52,428 bases of DNA from Desulfuromonas sp. (GTDB lineage: Bacteria > Desulfobacterota > Desulfuromonadia > Desulfuromonadales > UBA2294). The number at the start of each line of letters is the position of its first letter. Position 1 is the stretch's first letter. Location of the stretch: the NCBI GenBank assembly GCA_002869615.1, contig PKUH01000016.1, forward strand, positions 1-52,428, read 5' to 3'. This document shows positions 45,056-52,428 of this stretch, in pieces. The notes below the pieces were generated by a model. The model had not been told where the DNA came from. It saw only the letters and a list, made by a program, of their open reading frames with translations, and did not search any database. The position numbers and the translations under genes are program-made.

Positions 45056-45754
45056 ATGTCCGCTGTCACACTTTCTCCCTGGCAGACCCCGCCCGATCGG
45101 CCGGAGCTTGATCGGCGACAGGTTCATCTCTGGCGCTTTCGGCTGACCCTTGCCGGCGCCGAGCGAACCCGGCTGAAATCGTTGCTGAGTGCGGCTGAAC
45201 TGGCGCGGGCCGACCGGCTCCTCGATGCGGCCAAGGCGGATCAGTTTATTGTGGCCCGTATCCGGCTGCGGCAGATCCTCGGCCGTTACCTCGATCTGCC
45301 TCCTGCGGAGATTCTGTTTGATTACGGCAAGCACGGAAAGCCCGGGTTGGCGGCCGGGATCACGGCTGAACTTGAGTTCAACCTGGCCCACGCCGGCAGT
45401 CGGGGACTGCTGGCCGTCAGTGCCGCAGCTGCTCTCGGTGTCGATATCGAATGGATCGATCCGCAGCTTGAATACGGGAAGATTGCGGCGCAGTTTTTCA
45501 CTCCGGACGAAGTCGAAGCCTTGAAACTGACCGCCGCCGGCCGGCAGCGGCGCGCCTTCTATCGCACCTGGACCCGGAAAGAAGCCTGGTTGAAGGGACA
45601 GGGTGGTGGTTTTTCGTCGCCGCAGTTTCAGCAGCCGGGAGCTGGCTGGTCGATCAGGTCATTTACGGTCGGTCGGGATTACCTTGGCGCGGTGGCCTGT
45701 GCCGGTTCGCCGTCCGGAATTCTGCGTTGGGATTTCGACTGGCCGCAAACATAG
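45056..45754 (+). CDS. Sfp-type 4'-phosphopantetheinyl transferase (PfaE role)
   Basis: A 232-aa PPTase that would attach phosphopantetheine to the four PfaA ACP serines. The Mg-binding motif VDIEWID and the WTRKEAWLKG motif are intact, with FFTPDEVEAL between them. A GATGAGG precedes ATG 45056 by a few bases. Its position at the end of the pfa-ole run fits a PfaE role, though a general PPTase cannot be excluded. Confidence 0.9.
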   Translation: MSAVTLSPWQTPPDRPELDRRQVHLWRFRLTLAGAERTRLKSLLSAAELARADRLLDAAKADQFIVARIRLRQILGRYLDLPPAEILFDYGKHGKPGLAAGITAELEFNLAHAGSRGLLAVSAAAALGVDIEWIDPQLEYGKIAAQFFTPDEVEALKLTAAGRQRRAFYRTWTRKEAWLKGQGGGFSSPQFQQPGAGWSIRSFTVGRDYLGAVACAGSPSGILRWDFDWPQT

Positions 45755-45787
45755 GTCATGCTTCAATCAGATGGATCGGAAGTGACG

Positions 45788-46273
45788 ATGAGTTTGCCTG
45801 AACAAGATAAAAGATTTATGAAAGAGGCCCTGGTCGAGGCGAGCAAGGCACAGGGCAAGGATGAAGTACCGATCGGTGCGGTGCTCGTGCACGCCGGCGA
45901 GATTATCGGGCGCGGGCACAACCTGCGCGAAACTTCGAATGACCCGACCACCCACGCCGAGATGGTCGCTATCCGCGAGGCGGCCGAAAGACTTGATTCC
46001 TGGCGCCTGCTCGAAACAACCCTCTACGTGACCCTCGAGCCCTGCGTGATGTGCATGGGGGCGATCATCCTGGCCCGGATTCCCCGCCTCGTTTACGCCT
46101 GCCGTGACCCGCGGGCCGGCGCCGTCGGTTCGATCTACGACTTATCGTCTGACCGACGCTTCAATCATGCGGTCGATGTCACCGAAGGGGTGCTGGCTGA
46201 AGAGTGCAGCGAAATGCTCAGCGGTTTTTTTCGTCAACTTAGGGCTGGAAAAAAATCGCAAAAAGATTTATAA
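45788..46273 (+). CDS. tadA: tRNA-specific adenosine deaminase
   Basis: A zinc deaminase of 161 aa that converts A34 to inosine in tRNA-Arg(ACG), which is itself encoded in this window. The zinc and proton-shuttle motif is THAEMVAI and the second zinc motif PCVMCMGAI. ATG 45788 has GGAAGTGA upstream and gives MSLPEQDKRFMKEALVEA; an in-frame ATG at 45758 lacks a good site. It is the last gene of the long plus-strand run. Confidence 0.92.
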   Translation: MSLPEQDKRFMKEALVEASKAQGKDEVPIGAVLVHAGEIIGRGHNLRETSNDPTTHAEMVAIREAAERLDSWRLLETTLYVTLEPCVMCMGAIILARIPRLVYACRDPRAGAVGSIYDLSSDRRFNHAVDVTEGVLAEECSEMLSGFFRQLRAGKKSQKDL

Positions 46274-46461
46274 CAGAGACCCTTCCTGTAAAATTGTTTT
46301 GCTAGGGAGAAATCAATACACCCAGTTAGAAAGAGCGAAAATTTTTATATTGAACAAGGAAGGTGAGTGAGAGCGCGCGAGGCATAGCATGATGTCTATG
46401 TCGAGTGGGGTCGATCGAGTCTGACGCCGTGCAACATAAAAAGGTTCGCTCTCATAGATTG

Positions 46462-46549
46462 GGAGGGGTGTCCGAGAGGCCGAAGGTGACAGACTCGAAA
46501 TCTGTTGTGGCGCAAGCCACCGGGAGTTCGAATCTCCCCCCCTCCGCCA
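46462..46549 (+). tRNA. tRNA-Ser (CGA)
   Basis: An 88-base class II tRNA with encoded CCA. The acceptor GGAGGGG pairs with CCCCTCC. The anticodon stem-loop ACAGA-CTCGAAA-TCTGT gives anticodon CGA. A long variable arm (GTGGCGCAAGCCAC) and T-arm AGTTCGAATCT are present. It is the left boundary of a defence-type gene block. Confidence 0.95.
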
Positions 46550-46595
46550 TTAAAATCAGGTGCTTACGGGGTTTTTCCGGAAGAGTTTCCTGGGA

Positions 46596-46633
46596 AGAGC
46601 CATCTGGAGATATCCAGGTGGCTCTTTTTTTTT
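46596..46633 (+). terminator. Rho-independent terminator after tRNA-Ser(CGA)
   Basis: AGAGCCATCTGGA at 46596-46608 pairs with TCCAGGTGGCTCT at 46613-46625 (one G-T pair), with a GATA loop and a run of nine T. It may also limit transcription of the convergent fic gene. Confidence 0.92.
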
Positions 46634-46655
46634 GTGATTTGAACGAATATTGATT

Positions 46656-48146
46656 TCAACCCTCTCGGTAAAGGCTGAGGCGCTTTCCTCTTTCATCAGC
46701 CTCGTTCGGATCTAAAAACGCATTTGTTGCGGTCAGTTGTCGTTTCGCCTCTTCAAAATCTTCCCAGTCTATGCTCCGCGTGTATTTTTGTGCAAAATCC
46801 AGGGTTCGGATGAGTGGCTCGGTCAGGTTGTTATGTGTCAATGCTTTCAGGGCAGCTAAATAGTTATTCCTATAAACCGTTGGAATAATGATTTTTTGCT
46901 CGTCTGTGGCGAAAAGCTCTGCGTTCATCATGATCCGTGCTACTCGTCCATTTCCGTCTGTGAACGGGTGGACTTCACTTATCAAAAACATCATGAAAAT
47001 AGATCGATAAAGAGGCGGGCCCAGGGATTGATAAATCTCAAATCCTTTTTCCAGGGTTCCTTCGACTAATTCAGGAGCTACAAACAGGCTGCTTCCGGCC
47101 TGATTGTTTTTTTCTTTGAAAGAGCCGGGGTTCTTGTCCGGGCGCAGTTCCATTAAAACAGCGTGTCTGGATCTTGTTAATTCTTTTAATTCTTTGAAGC
47201 TGTCCGGTAGTCTTGCCATTTCCGAACCATCAGAGACAATTCTAAATGTTCCTAAAACATCATGAGCGTCTTCAGGTCTGTCCATGGGGATACGACCGTT
47301 AAAAACGATCTCTACAGCTTCTTCAATTTCGAATGTTGTTCCCTCAATGAAATTTGAAAAATATGCCTCAAAGAAAGCTAAATTTGTTTTGGCTCCAGGG
47401 GAAGTTTCCCGGGCGCTCCTATGAACCGGGGCAGTTGCTCTTAAACTCTCAAAAAGGTTTAGAAATTTCTCTACTCGATCAGGGTCGTAAGGCGTTCCAG
47501 CTTTGCGTGCTTTGCCAGCATCGCTTTGTAGTTCAGCATCCCGCGTCCCTAGCAAAGAGCCAATCAGCTCGTCGAGTTGTTTGTATTCCTTTTCTGCGCC
47601 GATTTTTCCAGCCAAGTCCCTGGCTTCATCCCTAATACTATTAAGGGCATTTTCTCCACGCTGTCTTAAAAACTTCTCTAAACGCTCATCCATTTCCTTT
47701 CGAGAAAGTGTTCTTGGCACACTTCCTTTTCGTGCCCGAGAAAGATGCATGTTTTCCAGATACGCTCTTGCGAAAGATGATAAATGGCATCCTCCCAAGA
47801 ATGGGCTGTCAGATTCAAGTGCACCTACACCAGGTCTGGGTTTAAATGTGATGCCGGGAAGGATGGTTTCTCTTTTTTTGGAGGAAATGATAAAAACCGA
47901 TCCATCTGTTGCAGGTTTGTTTTCAATTGCCGTGCGGTCAGCAATCAATGCATCTGGGTAGTAGTCTTTCAAAAGGAAATACCAGTTTCTTCTTACGATA
48001 TCTTCAGGGGGAGATGTCAGGTTTTTTGTGTAAAGGCGAGAGCCGATCTTCCTGAGCCTTCCGGCTTTAACAGCTTGATTGACCAATGCCGATATCTTGC
48101 TATTGGAGACAAAAATTTCTGGCTGATTATCTAAAAAATTGGACAT
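46656..48146 (-). CDS. Fic-family protein with N-terminal AbiEi-like region
   Basis: A 496-aa protein. The Fic active loop HPFTDGNGRVAR (His393) predicts AMP transfer onto target proteins. The inhibitory alpha-helix motif SNFIEG ([S/T]xxxE[G/N]) lies upstream in the same protein, so it is a self-inhibited class II Fic. The first about 90 residues (ISALVNQAVKAGRLRKIGSRLYT, then a hydrophobic segment with DALIADRTAIEN) resemble the winged-helix N-terminus of AbiEi-type antitoxins. A central helical region separates the two. AAAGGAG precedes ATG 48146. It is more AT-rich than the core genes, which suggests transfer. Confidence 0.85.
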   Translation of the reverse strand: MSNFLDNQPEIFVSNSKISALVNQAVKAGRLRKIGSRLYTKNLTSPPEDIVRRNWYFLLKDYYPDALIADRTAIENKPATDGSVFIISSKKRETILPGITFKPRPGVGALESDSPFLGGCHLSSFARAYLENMHLSRARKGSVPRTLSRKEMDERLEKFLRQRGENALNSIRDEARDLAGKIGAEKEYKQLDELIGSLLGTRDAELQSDAGKARKAGTPYDPDRVEKFLNLFESLRATAPVHRSARETSPGAKTNLAFFEAYFSNFIEGTTFEIEEAVEIVFNGRIPMDRPEDAHDVLGTFRIVSDGSEMARLPDSFKELKELTRSRHAVLMELRPDKNPGSFKEKNNQAGSSLFVAPELVEGTLEKGFEIYQSLGPPLYRSIFMMFLISEVHPFTDGNGRVARIMMNAELFATDEQKIIIPTVYRNNYLAALKALTHNNLTEPLIRTLDFAQKYTRSIDWEDFEEAKRQLTATNAFLDPNEADERGKRLSLYREG

Positions 48147-48750
48147 AAGGACTCCTTTTAAGATCACTATATTAAACAATTGGGCCTTATGGAAGTCTTT
48201 GTTTTAATTTTTGGCGTTTAAGGTTAGCTTTGGTCGGGGTGGTTTCATCCAAAAAATGAGAGATAAGAGTCCATTTGTTTTTGTTTTTTTATATTTTTTG
48301 GGGTTTAGGGATGGAATCCTTTAAACTTTTGATTGTTAAGAGCGGTTCTGGGTCTTGTGAGTAGGGATATCCGCTCTAGTCGCAGAAATAGATGATGATA
48401 AATGGGACCACCCCGTATTTGAACATACGGGGTGGTCAAAACTATGGTGTCGTTCCGTTACGAATAGTGGTGACCATCAATCACGAGGGCGCTTCCAGTT
48501 CCAGAAATCCTCGCCGGAGTATGCCTTGATGCCCACAAGATCATTTTCCAGCCCGAATGACAAAAAGAGTGCGAAGGGGAGTGGCGAGTCGCTTGAGGTG
48601 GTGGCTCAACGTCGTCTGGGGGCATCTCAATATTCCGTTCAGCTAGCGGGGCGGGGTTTTCTGAACAGTTTATTGATTCTTGCATGGCAATAAATTCCTT
48701 TCTGTGGCATGTTTCAAAAGTGATAATATATAGTAAGGAGATTTTCACTT
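48147..48750. other. AT-rich intergenic region with a perfect hairpin
   Basis: About 600 bases clearly more AT-rich than the core genes, between fic and the XRE regulator. It contains a perfect 13-bp inverted repeat, GACCACCCCGTAT at 48406-48418 and ATACGGGGTGGTC at 48425-48437, with a six-base loop and no T-run. It should hold promoters for the divergent fic and XRE genes. Apart from the small minus-strand frame listed separately, I see no gene. Confidence 0.5.
48458..48685 (-). CDS. Small hypothetical protein, doubtful
   Basis: A 75-codon frame on the minus strand starting MQESINCSENPAPLAERN with AAAGGA about ten bases upstream. It is followed by a perfect hairpin at 48406-48437 that could act as its end signal. 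There is no family resemblance, and the C-terminal composition is not strongly protein-like. It could be spurious. Confidence 0.3.
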   Translation of the reverse strand: MQESINCSENPAPLAERNIEMPPDDVEPPPQATRHSPSHSFCHSGWKMILWASRHTPARISGTGSALVIDGHHYS

Positions 48751-49212
48751 ATGAAATCTGGGAAGTCAAATAAGAGAATCGAACGGAAGCTTTTTGACAA
48801 AGAGTCTTTTGCGGCGCGGTTTAAAAAGTTGAGGACTGATCGAAACCAAAAACAGTCAGATTATGCAGCAGCTATTAACACAAGTGTCGCGTCTGTCTCA
48901 CGGATGGAGCAGGTGGTTGCTGCGCCGGATGCAGAAACTCTATTGTGGCTAAACGACAAATATGAACGAGATATTTACTGGCTGCTAACAGGCAAAAGGC
49001 AGGGTGGCCAGTCTAATGATTCTGAAAGCGAAGGGGTGGTGCGTGATCAGAATATTTACAATCTATTAAAAATACAACGTGAGGGTATTCAGCAAATCGT
49101 GGATGTCGCTTCGGAGAAAAAGGGTCGAGAGAGCAAGAGAGTCAAGTTGTTACGTGATAAGCTAGCTTACCTGGATGTCCTGCTTGAGGTCGGACATGAT
49201 CCAGACAAGTGA
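48751..49212 (+). CDS. XRE-family helix-turn-helix regulator
   Basis: A 153-aa DNA-binding protein. Residues about 18-75 form a Cro/CI-type helix-turn-helix (FKKLRTDRNQKQSDYAAAIN, then SVASVSRMEQVVAAP), followed by ERDIYWLLTGKR, a junction common in phage-like repressors. The C-terminal 75 residues are charged and probably helical. AAGGAG lies nine bases before the ATG. It precedes the restriction-modification genes, so a role as their controller is likely but inferred. Confidence 0.82.
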   Translation: MKSGKSNKRIERKLFDKESFAARFKKLRTDRNQKQSDYAAAINTSVASVSRMEQVVAAPDAETLLWLNDKYERDIYWLLTGKRQGGQSNDSESEGVVRDQNIYNLLKIQREGIQQIVDVASEKKGRESKRVKLLRDKLAYLDVLLEVGHDPDK

Positions 49213-49316
49213 TTGCTTTTGATTTTTTGCTGAAAAACCTGTATTTTTAGCATGTTTTGCTTTTGCTTAGGGAGTGGTGATGTATTTGATTTGGGGGCCC
49301 TGTAAATCGTAATATT

Positions 49317-49353
49317 CCGCTGAAATCGGTCAATTCCGGTTCGGCGGTTTTTT
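49317..49353 (+). terminator. Hairpin with T-run before hsdM
   Basis: CCGCTGAA at 49317-49324 pairs with TTCGGCGG at 49340-49347 (one G-T pair), with inner CGG/CCG, followed by TTTTTT. It separates the XRE gene from the hsdM operon and suggests that hsdM has its own promoter or depends on attenuation. Confidence 0.6.
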
Positions 49354-49380
49354 ATTTTGGACTTGATTGGGTAGATAGGA

Positions 49381-50862
49381 ATGTCGTCAAAGAAACTAAC
49401 ACTGTCACAACTTGAACAATATTTGTCGAAGGCCGCTTGGATTCTCAAGGGGCCGGTCGATGCTTCCGACTTCAAGGTCTATATCTTCCCGCTACTATTC
49501 TTCAAGCGGATCTCCGATGTCTACGATGAAGAGTATCGACTTGCACTTGAGGAGTCCGGCGGTGATGTCGAATACGCTTCTCTTCCCGAAATGCATCGTT
49601 TCGAGATCCCAGAGAGGTGTCACTGGAAAGATGTGCGGGAGCAAACCGTCAACGTCGGTCAGGCGATTGAGCACGCATTGCGTGGCATTGAGCAGGCCAA
49701 TCAGGAATATCTCTACGGAATCTTCGGTGACGCGCAGTGGAGCAACAAGAACAAACTCTCGGATCGGTTACTGATCGATCTGATTGAACACTTCTCGCAA
49801 TACACGCTGGGTAACGAGAATGTCGACCCCGATATGCTTGGGAACGCCTACGAGTACCTCATCAAGCATTTCGCCGACTTGACCAATAAGAAGGCGGGTG
49901 AGTTCTACACACCGCGCTCGGTCGTTCACCTGCTCGGCCTGATTCTCGATCCGCATGAAGGTGAAACGATTTATGACCCGGCGTGCGGCACCGGCGGCAT
50001 GCTGCTGGAGAGTGTCGACCACCTCAAGGACAACAAAGAGGACTACCGGACGCTCAAGCTGTTCGGCCAGGAGAAGAACCTGACCTCCAGCGCCATTGCC
50101 AGGATGAATATGTTCCTCCATGGCATCGAGGACTTTCAGATTGTTCGTGGCGATACCCTGCGCGACCCGGCCTTCTTTGAAGCGGACGGTCTGAAGACCT
50201 TCGATTGTGTCATTGCCAATCCGCCGTTCTCACTGAAAAACTGGGGAGCAGGTCACTGGGCGAATGATCCCTATGGTCGGAACATTGCCGGTGTGCCTCC
50301 CCAGGGGAATGGCGACATGGCCTGGGTGCAACACATGGTTAAGTCGATGAACAGTACGGGCCGGATGGCGGTCGTTTTGCCGCACGGAGCGCTGTTCCGC
50401 AAGGGAGCCGAAGGAAAGATCAGGCAAGCGCTGCTGGAGATGGATCTGCTGGAAGCAGTCATCGGTCTGGGACCGAACGTCTTCTACGGAACTCAGCTTG
50501 CCGCCTGCGTCATGGTCTTCAAGCAAAACAAGGAGCCGGAGAAGAAGCAGAAGGTTCTCTTCATCGATGCTTCAGAGCAGATCCGAGTGGGACGGGCGCA
50601 GAACTATCTCGAACCGGAGCACGTGCAGCAGATCTTCACTTGGTACCGGAACTACGCTGATGTTGAGAATTACGTCAAGGTCGCCAGCAGGGATGACCTG
50701 AAGGAGAACGACTTCAATCTCAATATCCCGCTTTACGTTGAGAAGATTATCGAGGATGACCTACCGAGTGTCGAAGATGCCATGGCTGATCTGAAGCGGG
50801 CATGGCAGGAAAGCCTAGCGGCGGAAGAGAAGTTCAAAAAAGTGCTTGAGAGGTTTATGTGA
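49381..50862 (+). CDS. hsdM: Type I restriction-modification methyltransferase subunit
   Basis: An N6-adenine DNA methyltransferase of 493 aa. The N-terminal HsdM helical domain (LSQLEQYLSKAAWILKGPVD) precedes the SAM-binding motif DPACGTGGML and the catalytic VIANPPFSL. AGEFYTPRSVVHLL is the usual lead-in. It is full length, so modification is possible once an HsdS is supplied. Its stop overlaps the next gene by 4 bases. A second hsdM begins three genes later, which is unusual. Confidence 0.94.
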   Translation: MSSKKLTLSQLEQYLSKAAWILKGPVDASDFKVYIFPLLFFKRISDVYDEEYRLALEESGGDVEYASLPEMHRFEIPERCHWKDVREQTVNVGQAIEHALRGIEQANQEYLYGIFGDAQWSNKNKLSDRLLIDLIEHFSQYTLGNENVDPDMLGNAYEYLIKHFADLTNKKAGEFYTPRSVVHLLGLILDPHEGETIYDPACGTGGMLLESVDHLKDNKEDYRTLKLFGQEKNLTSSAIARMNMFLHGIEDFQIVRGDTLRDPAFFEADGLKTFDCVIANPPFSLKNWGAGHWANDPYGRNIAGVPPQGNGDMAWVQHMVKSMNSTGRMAVVLPHGALFRKGAEGKIRQALLEMDLLEAVIGLGPNVFYGTQLAACVMVFKQNKEPEKKQKVLFIDASEQIRVGRAQNYLEPEHVQQIFTWYRNYADVENYVKVASRDDLKENDFNLNIPLYVEKIIEDDLPSVEDAMADLKRAWQESLAAEEKFKKVLERFM

Positions 50863-51884
50863 TGAGCAAAAAAGATTTAACTGTATCGGCTGTAGACCGG
50901 CAGAATATTCTCAACAACCCTTACGCTCTTCAAGAAATTGAAAAAGCCGCGCATATCAAGGGAATTCCTTTTGAGGGCCGATCCGTTGTGCTCAAGGAAC
51001 AGGTGGCGGAATTCTTTGAGGTTACGTCGCGTACAATCGATAATTACATCGAGAAAAATGGGGAAGAACTGCGCCAAAACGGTTATGAGGTTTTGCGCGG
51101 TAAGCGCTTGAAAGAACTGAAGTTATCCATTTCAGAACATTTTGGTGGCGAAATAGATTTCGTTACCAAAACGACTGTGCTGGGCGTATTTGATTTTAGG
51201 GCGTTTTTAAATCTGGCGATGCTGATGACGGAGAGTGAGCAGGCGCGTTTGATGCGCCAGGCAATTTTAGACATAGTCCTCGACACCATCAACCAGCGCA
51301 CCGGCGGTGGAACCAAGTATATCAACCAGCGCGATGAAGAATTTCTGGTCTCCTATTTTGAAGAGGAAAACTACCGCAAGGAATTTACCGATGCCCTGCG
51401 CGACTGCGTCGATATGGGCAATTTCAAATATCCGCGCTACACGGATAAGATTTATGTAAGCATCTTCAACGAAAACGCACAGGAATATCGAAAGATACTT
51501 CGACTGCACGAAAAAGAAAAAGTACGCGATACCTTCTATTCAGAGATTCTCGATCTGGTGTCATCTTACGAATATGGATTCGGACAGGAAATTCGCGCTG
51601 CGTTCGAAAAGAAAGGTCGCAAACTGAGTTCATGGGAAGTGGATGCTTTGTTTGATGCGTTTGAGAAGCTGCCGCTTTGGAGGCCGATGGTTGAAAAAGC
51701 CCGCAATAAGATGGCCAGCCGGGACCTCGCCTTTCGGGATGCTCTGCACCATCAATTAAAGGAATATATAACCCCCGTTCAGCGAGAAGAGTTTGAACGA
51801 TTCCTTGGAGAAAAGAGTAAGGAACTTGCCGAACGGCTAGAAGATGCAAAGGATGTGATGAAACGCTTGAAGGAGCGCTCGTAG
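50859..51884 (+). CDS. Putative DNA-binding protein paired with Doc
   Basis: A 341-aa protein. The N-terminal about 90 residues look like a winged helix (VVLKEQVAEFFEVTSRTIDN, then NGYEVLRGKRLKELKL), similar to RhuM-type DNA-binding proteins. The remainder is largely helical and charged, with no catalytic motif I can name. It overlaps hsdM by 4 bases and its stop abuts the Doc start with a 1-base overlap. By position it is the likely antitoxin or regulator of the Doc toxin; this is inference. Confidence 0.7.
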   Translation: MMSKKDLTVSAVDRQNILNNPYALQEIEKAAHIKGIPFEGRSVVLKEQVAEFFEVTSRTIDNYIEKNGEELRQNGYEVLRGKRLKELKLSISEHFGGEIDFVTKTTVLGVFDFRAFLNLAMLMTESEQARLMRQAILDIVLDTINQRTGGGTKYINQRDEEFLVSYFEEENYRKEFTDALRDCVDMGNFKYPRYTDKIYVSIFNENAQEYRKILRLHEKEKVRDTFYSEILDLVSSYEYGFGQEIRAAFEKKGRKLSSWEVDALFDAFEKLPLWRPMVEKARNKMASRDLAFRDALHHQLKEYITPVQREEFERFLGEKSKELAERLEDAKDVMKRLKERS

Positions 51885-52336
51885 TGCCTGAACTGGTTTA
51901 CATTACGCTGGACCAAGCCATTGAAATCCACCGCAAAACAGTGGAGGTGAGTGGTGGCGGCGCCCTGGGTGCTTTGAATCTGGGACAACTAGAAAGCGTT
52001 TTGGAAAACATTCAAAATGACCTCTATTACCCGACCTTCGAAGACAAGCTGACGCACCTGTTTTTCAGTGCGAATAAATTTCACTGTTTTGAAGATGGAA
52101 ACAAGCGTATCGCGTTATCGCTGGGCGCCCAGTTTCTGTTGCTGAACGGTTATGTGTTTGTTGCCACACGATTCATGCGCGAGATGGAAAACATCAGCTA
52201 CCATGTTGCGGCGGGCCGGATCTCCAAAGAGCTACTGAGAACAATTCTGGATGAAGTGCTCAACGAGGCAGAACTAAGTGAGGCTACGAAACTCGCTATT
52301 TTCAACGCGCTCACCGCTGGAGAAGACGCGGAATGA
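51884..52336 (+). CDS. doc: Doc-type (death-on-curing) Fic-fold toxin
   Basis: A 150-aa toxin of the Fic/Doc superfamily. The active loop HCFEDGNKRIAL matches the Doc form HxFx[D/N]GNKR, with Lys in place of the Gly of AMP-transferring Fic proteins. Doc enzymes phosphorylate EF-Tu and halt translation. The N-terminal ITLDQAIEIHRKTVE and GALNLGQLESVL are also Doc-like. It starts at GTG 51884 overlapping the previous stop and overlaps the next hsdM by 4 bases. No Phd antitoxin is present; the gene upstream is the candidate. Confidence 0.85.
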   Translation: MPELVYITLDQAIEIHRKTVEVSGGGALGALNLGQLESVLENIQNDLYYPTFEDKLTHLFFSANKFHCFEDGNKRIALSLGAQFLLLNGYVFVATRFMREMENISYHVAAGRISKELLRTILDEVLNEAELSEATKLAIFNALTAGEDAE

Positions 52337-52428
52337 CACAACAAGAACTCGAAAAATACCTCTGGGGTGCAGCCACGGCTTTGCGCGGCACGATCGATGC
52401 CGGGGACTACAAGCAGTACATCTTCCCG
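52333..52428 (+). CDS. Second HsdM-like protein, N-terminal part only (window edge)
   Basis: ATG 52333 overlaps the doc stop as ATGA. The 32 codons available, beginning MTQQELEKYLWGAATALRGT and ending in YKQYIFP, parallel the N-terminus of the first HsdM (LEQYLSKAAWILKG, FKVYIFP). It is therefore the start of a second type I methyltransferase subunit. The rest lies outside the window. Confidence 0.75.
   Translation, partial: MTQQELEKYLWGAATALRGTIDAGDYKQYIFP

Overview
The window is a chromosomal segment of moderately GC-rich DNA. It most resembles an anaerobic deltaproteobacterium of the Desulfuromonadales/Geobacterales type; this is inference from gene content, not from a marker gene. The supporting features are futalosine-pathway menaquinone genes, a multidomain polyunsaturated fatty acid (PUFA) synthase next to a complete oleABCD set, a chemotaxis pair, and many intergenic palindromic repeats.

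Layout. 1-7,700: the 5' end of a lipoprotein gene on the minus strand, then a tight plus-strand run: UbiA-type prenyltransferase, ubiX-like, mqnE, mqnC, hisC, mutY, rnd and a DUF2007-type protein. 7,697-12,169: fumC (minus), an EamA-type transporter, an HD hydrolase, a palindromic mobile repeat and a CapA-type protein (minus). 12,190-14,690: serS followed by tRNA-Ser(UGA), tRNA-Ser(GCU), a DUF2155 lipoprotein and tRNA-Arg(ACG). 14,690-19,270: a chemoreceptor, CheW, a small protein and a MinD-like ATPase, ending in a degenerate copy of the tRNA-Arg 3' half, so the block looks like tRNA-targeted inserted DNA. 19,496-23,232: a methionine-rich lipoprotein converging on a secreted MsrA/MsrB operon, with an OmpR-type two-component system upstream; I read this as one envelope methionine-oxidation repair module.

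24,104-46,273 is the centre of the window: ispH-pfaD-pfaA-pfaC-oleA-oleB-oleC-oleD-PPTase-tadA, all on the plus strand and mostly overlapping or within a few bases. The Pfa proteins should build a polyunsaturated acyl chain. OleA would condense two such chains head to head, and OleD, OleC and OleB would reduce, cyclise and decarboxylate the product to a long polyunsaturated hydrocarbon. The PPTase would activate the four ACP domains of PfaA. The pfaC gene carries an in-frame TAA in the middle of its chain-length-factor domain, so the pathway is either newly broken, rescued in some way, or the base is a sequence error.

46,462 to the end: a tRNA-Ser(CGA) gene, then a defence-like island. It holds a Fic protein with an unusual N-terminal DNA-binding-like region, an AT-rich stretch, an XRE regulator, a type I restriction-modification hsdM, a DNA-binding protein with a Doc toxin, and the start of a second hsdM cut by the window edge.

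All calls come from reading motifs and gene order by eye. No database search, folding program or codon statistics were run.
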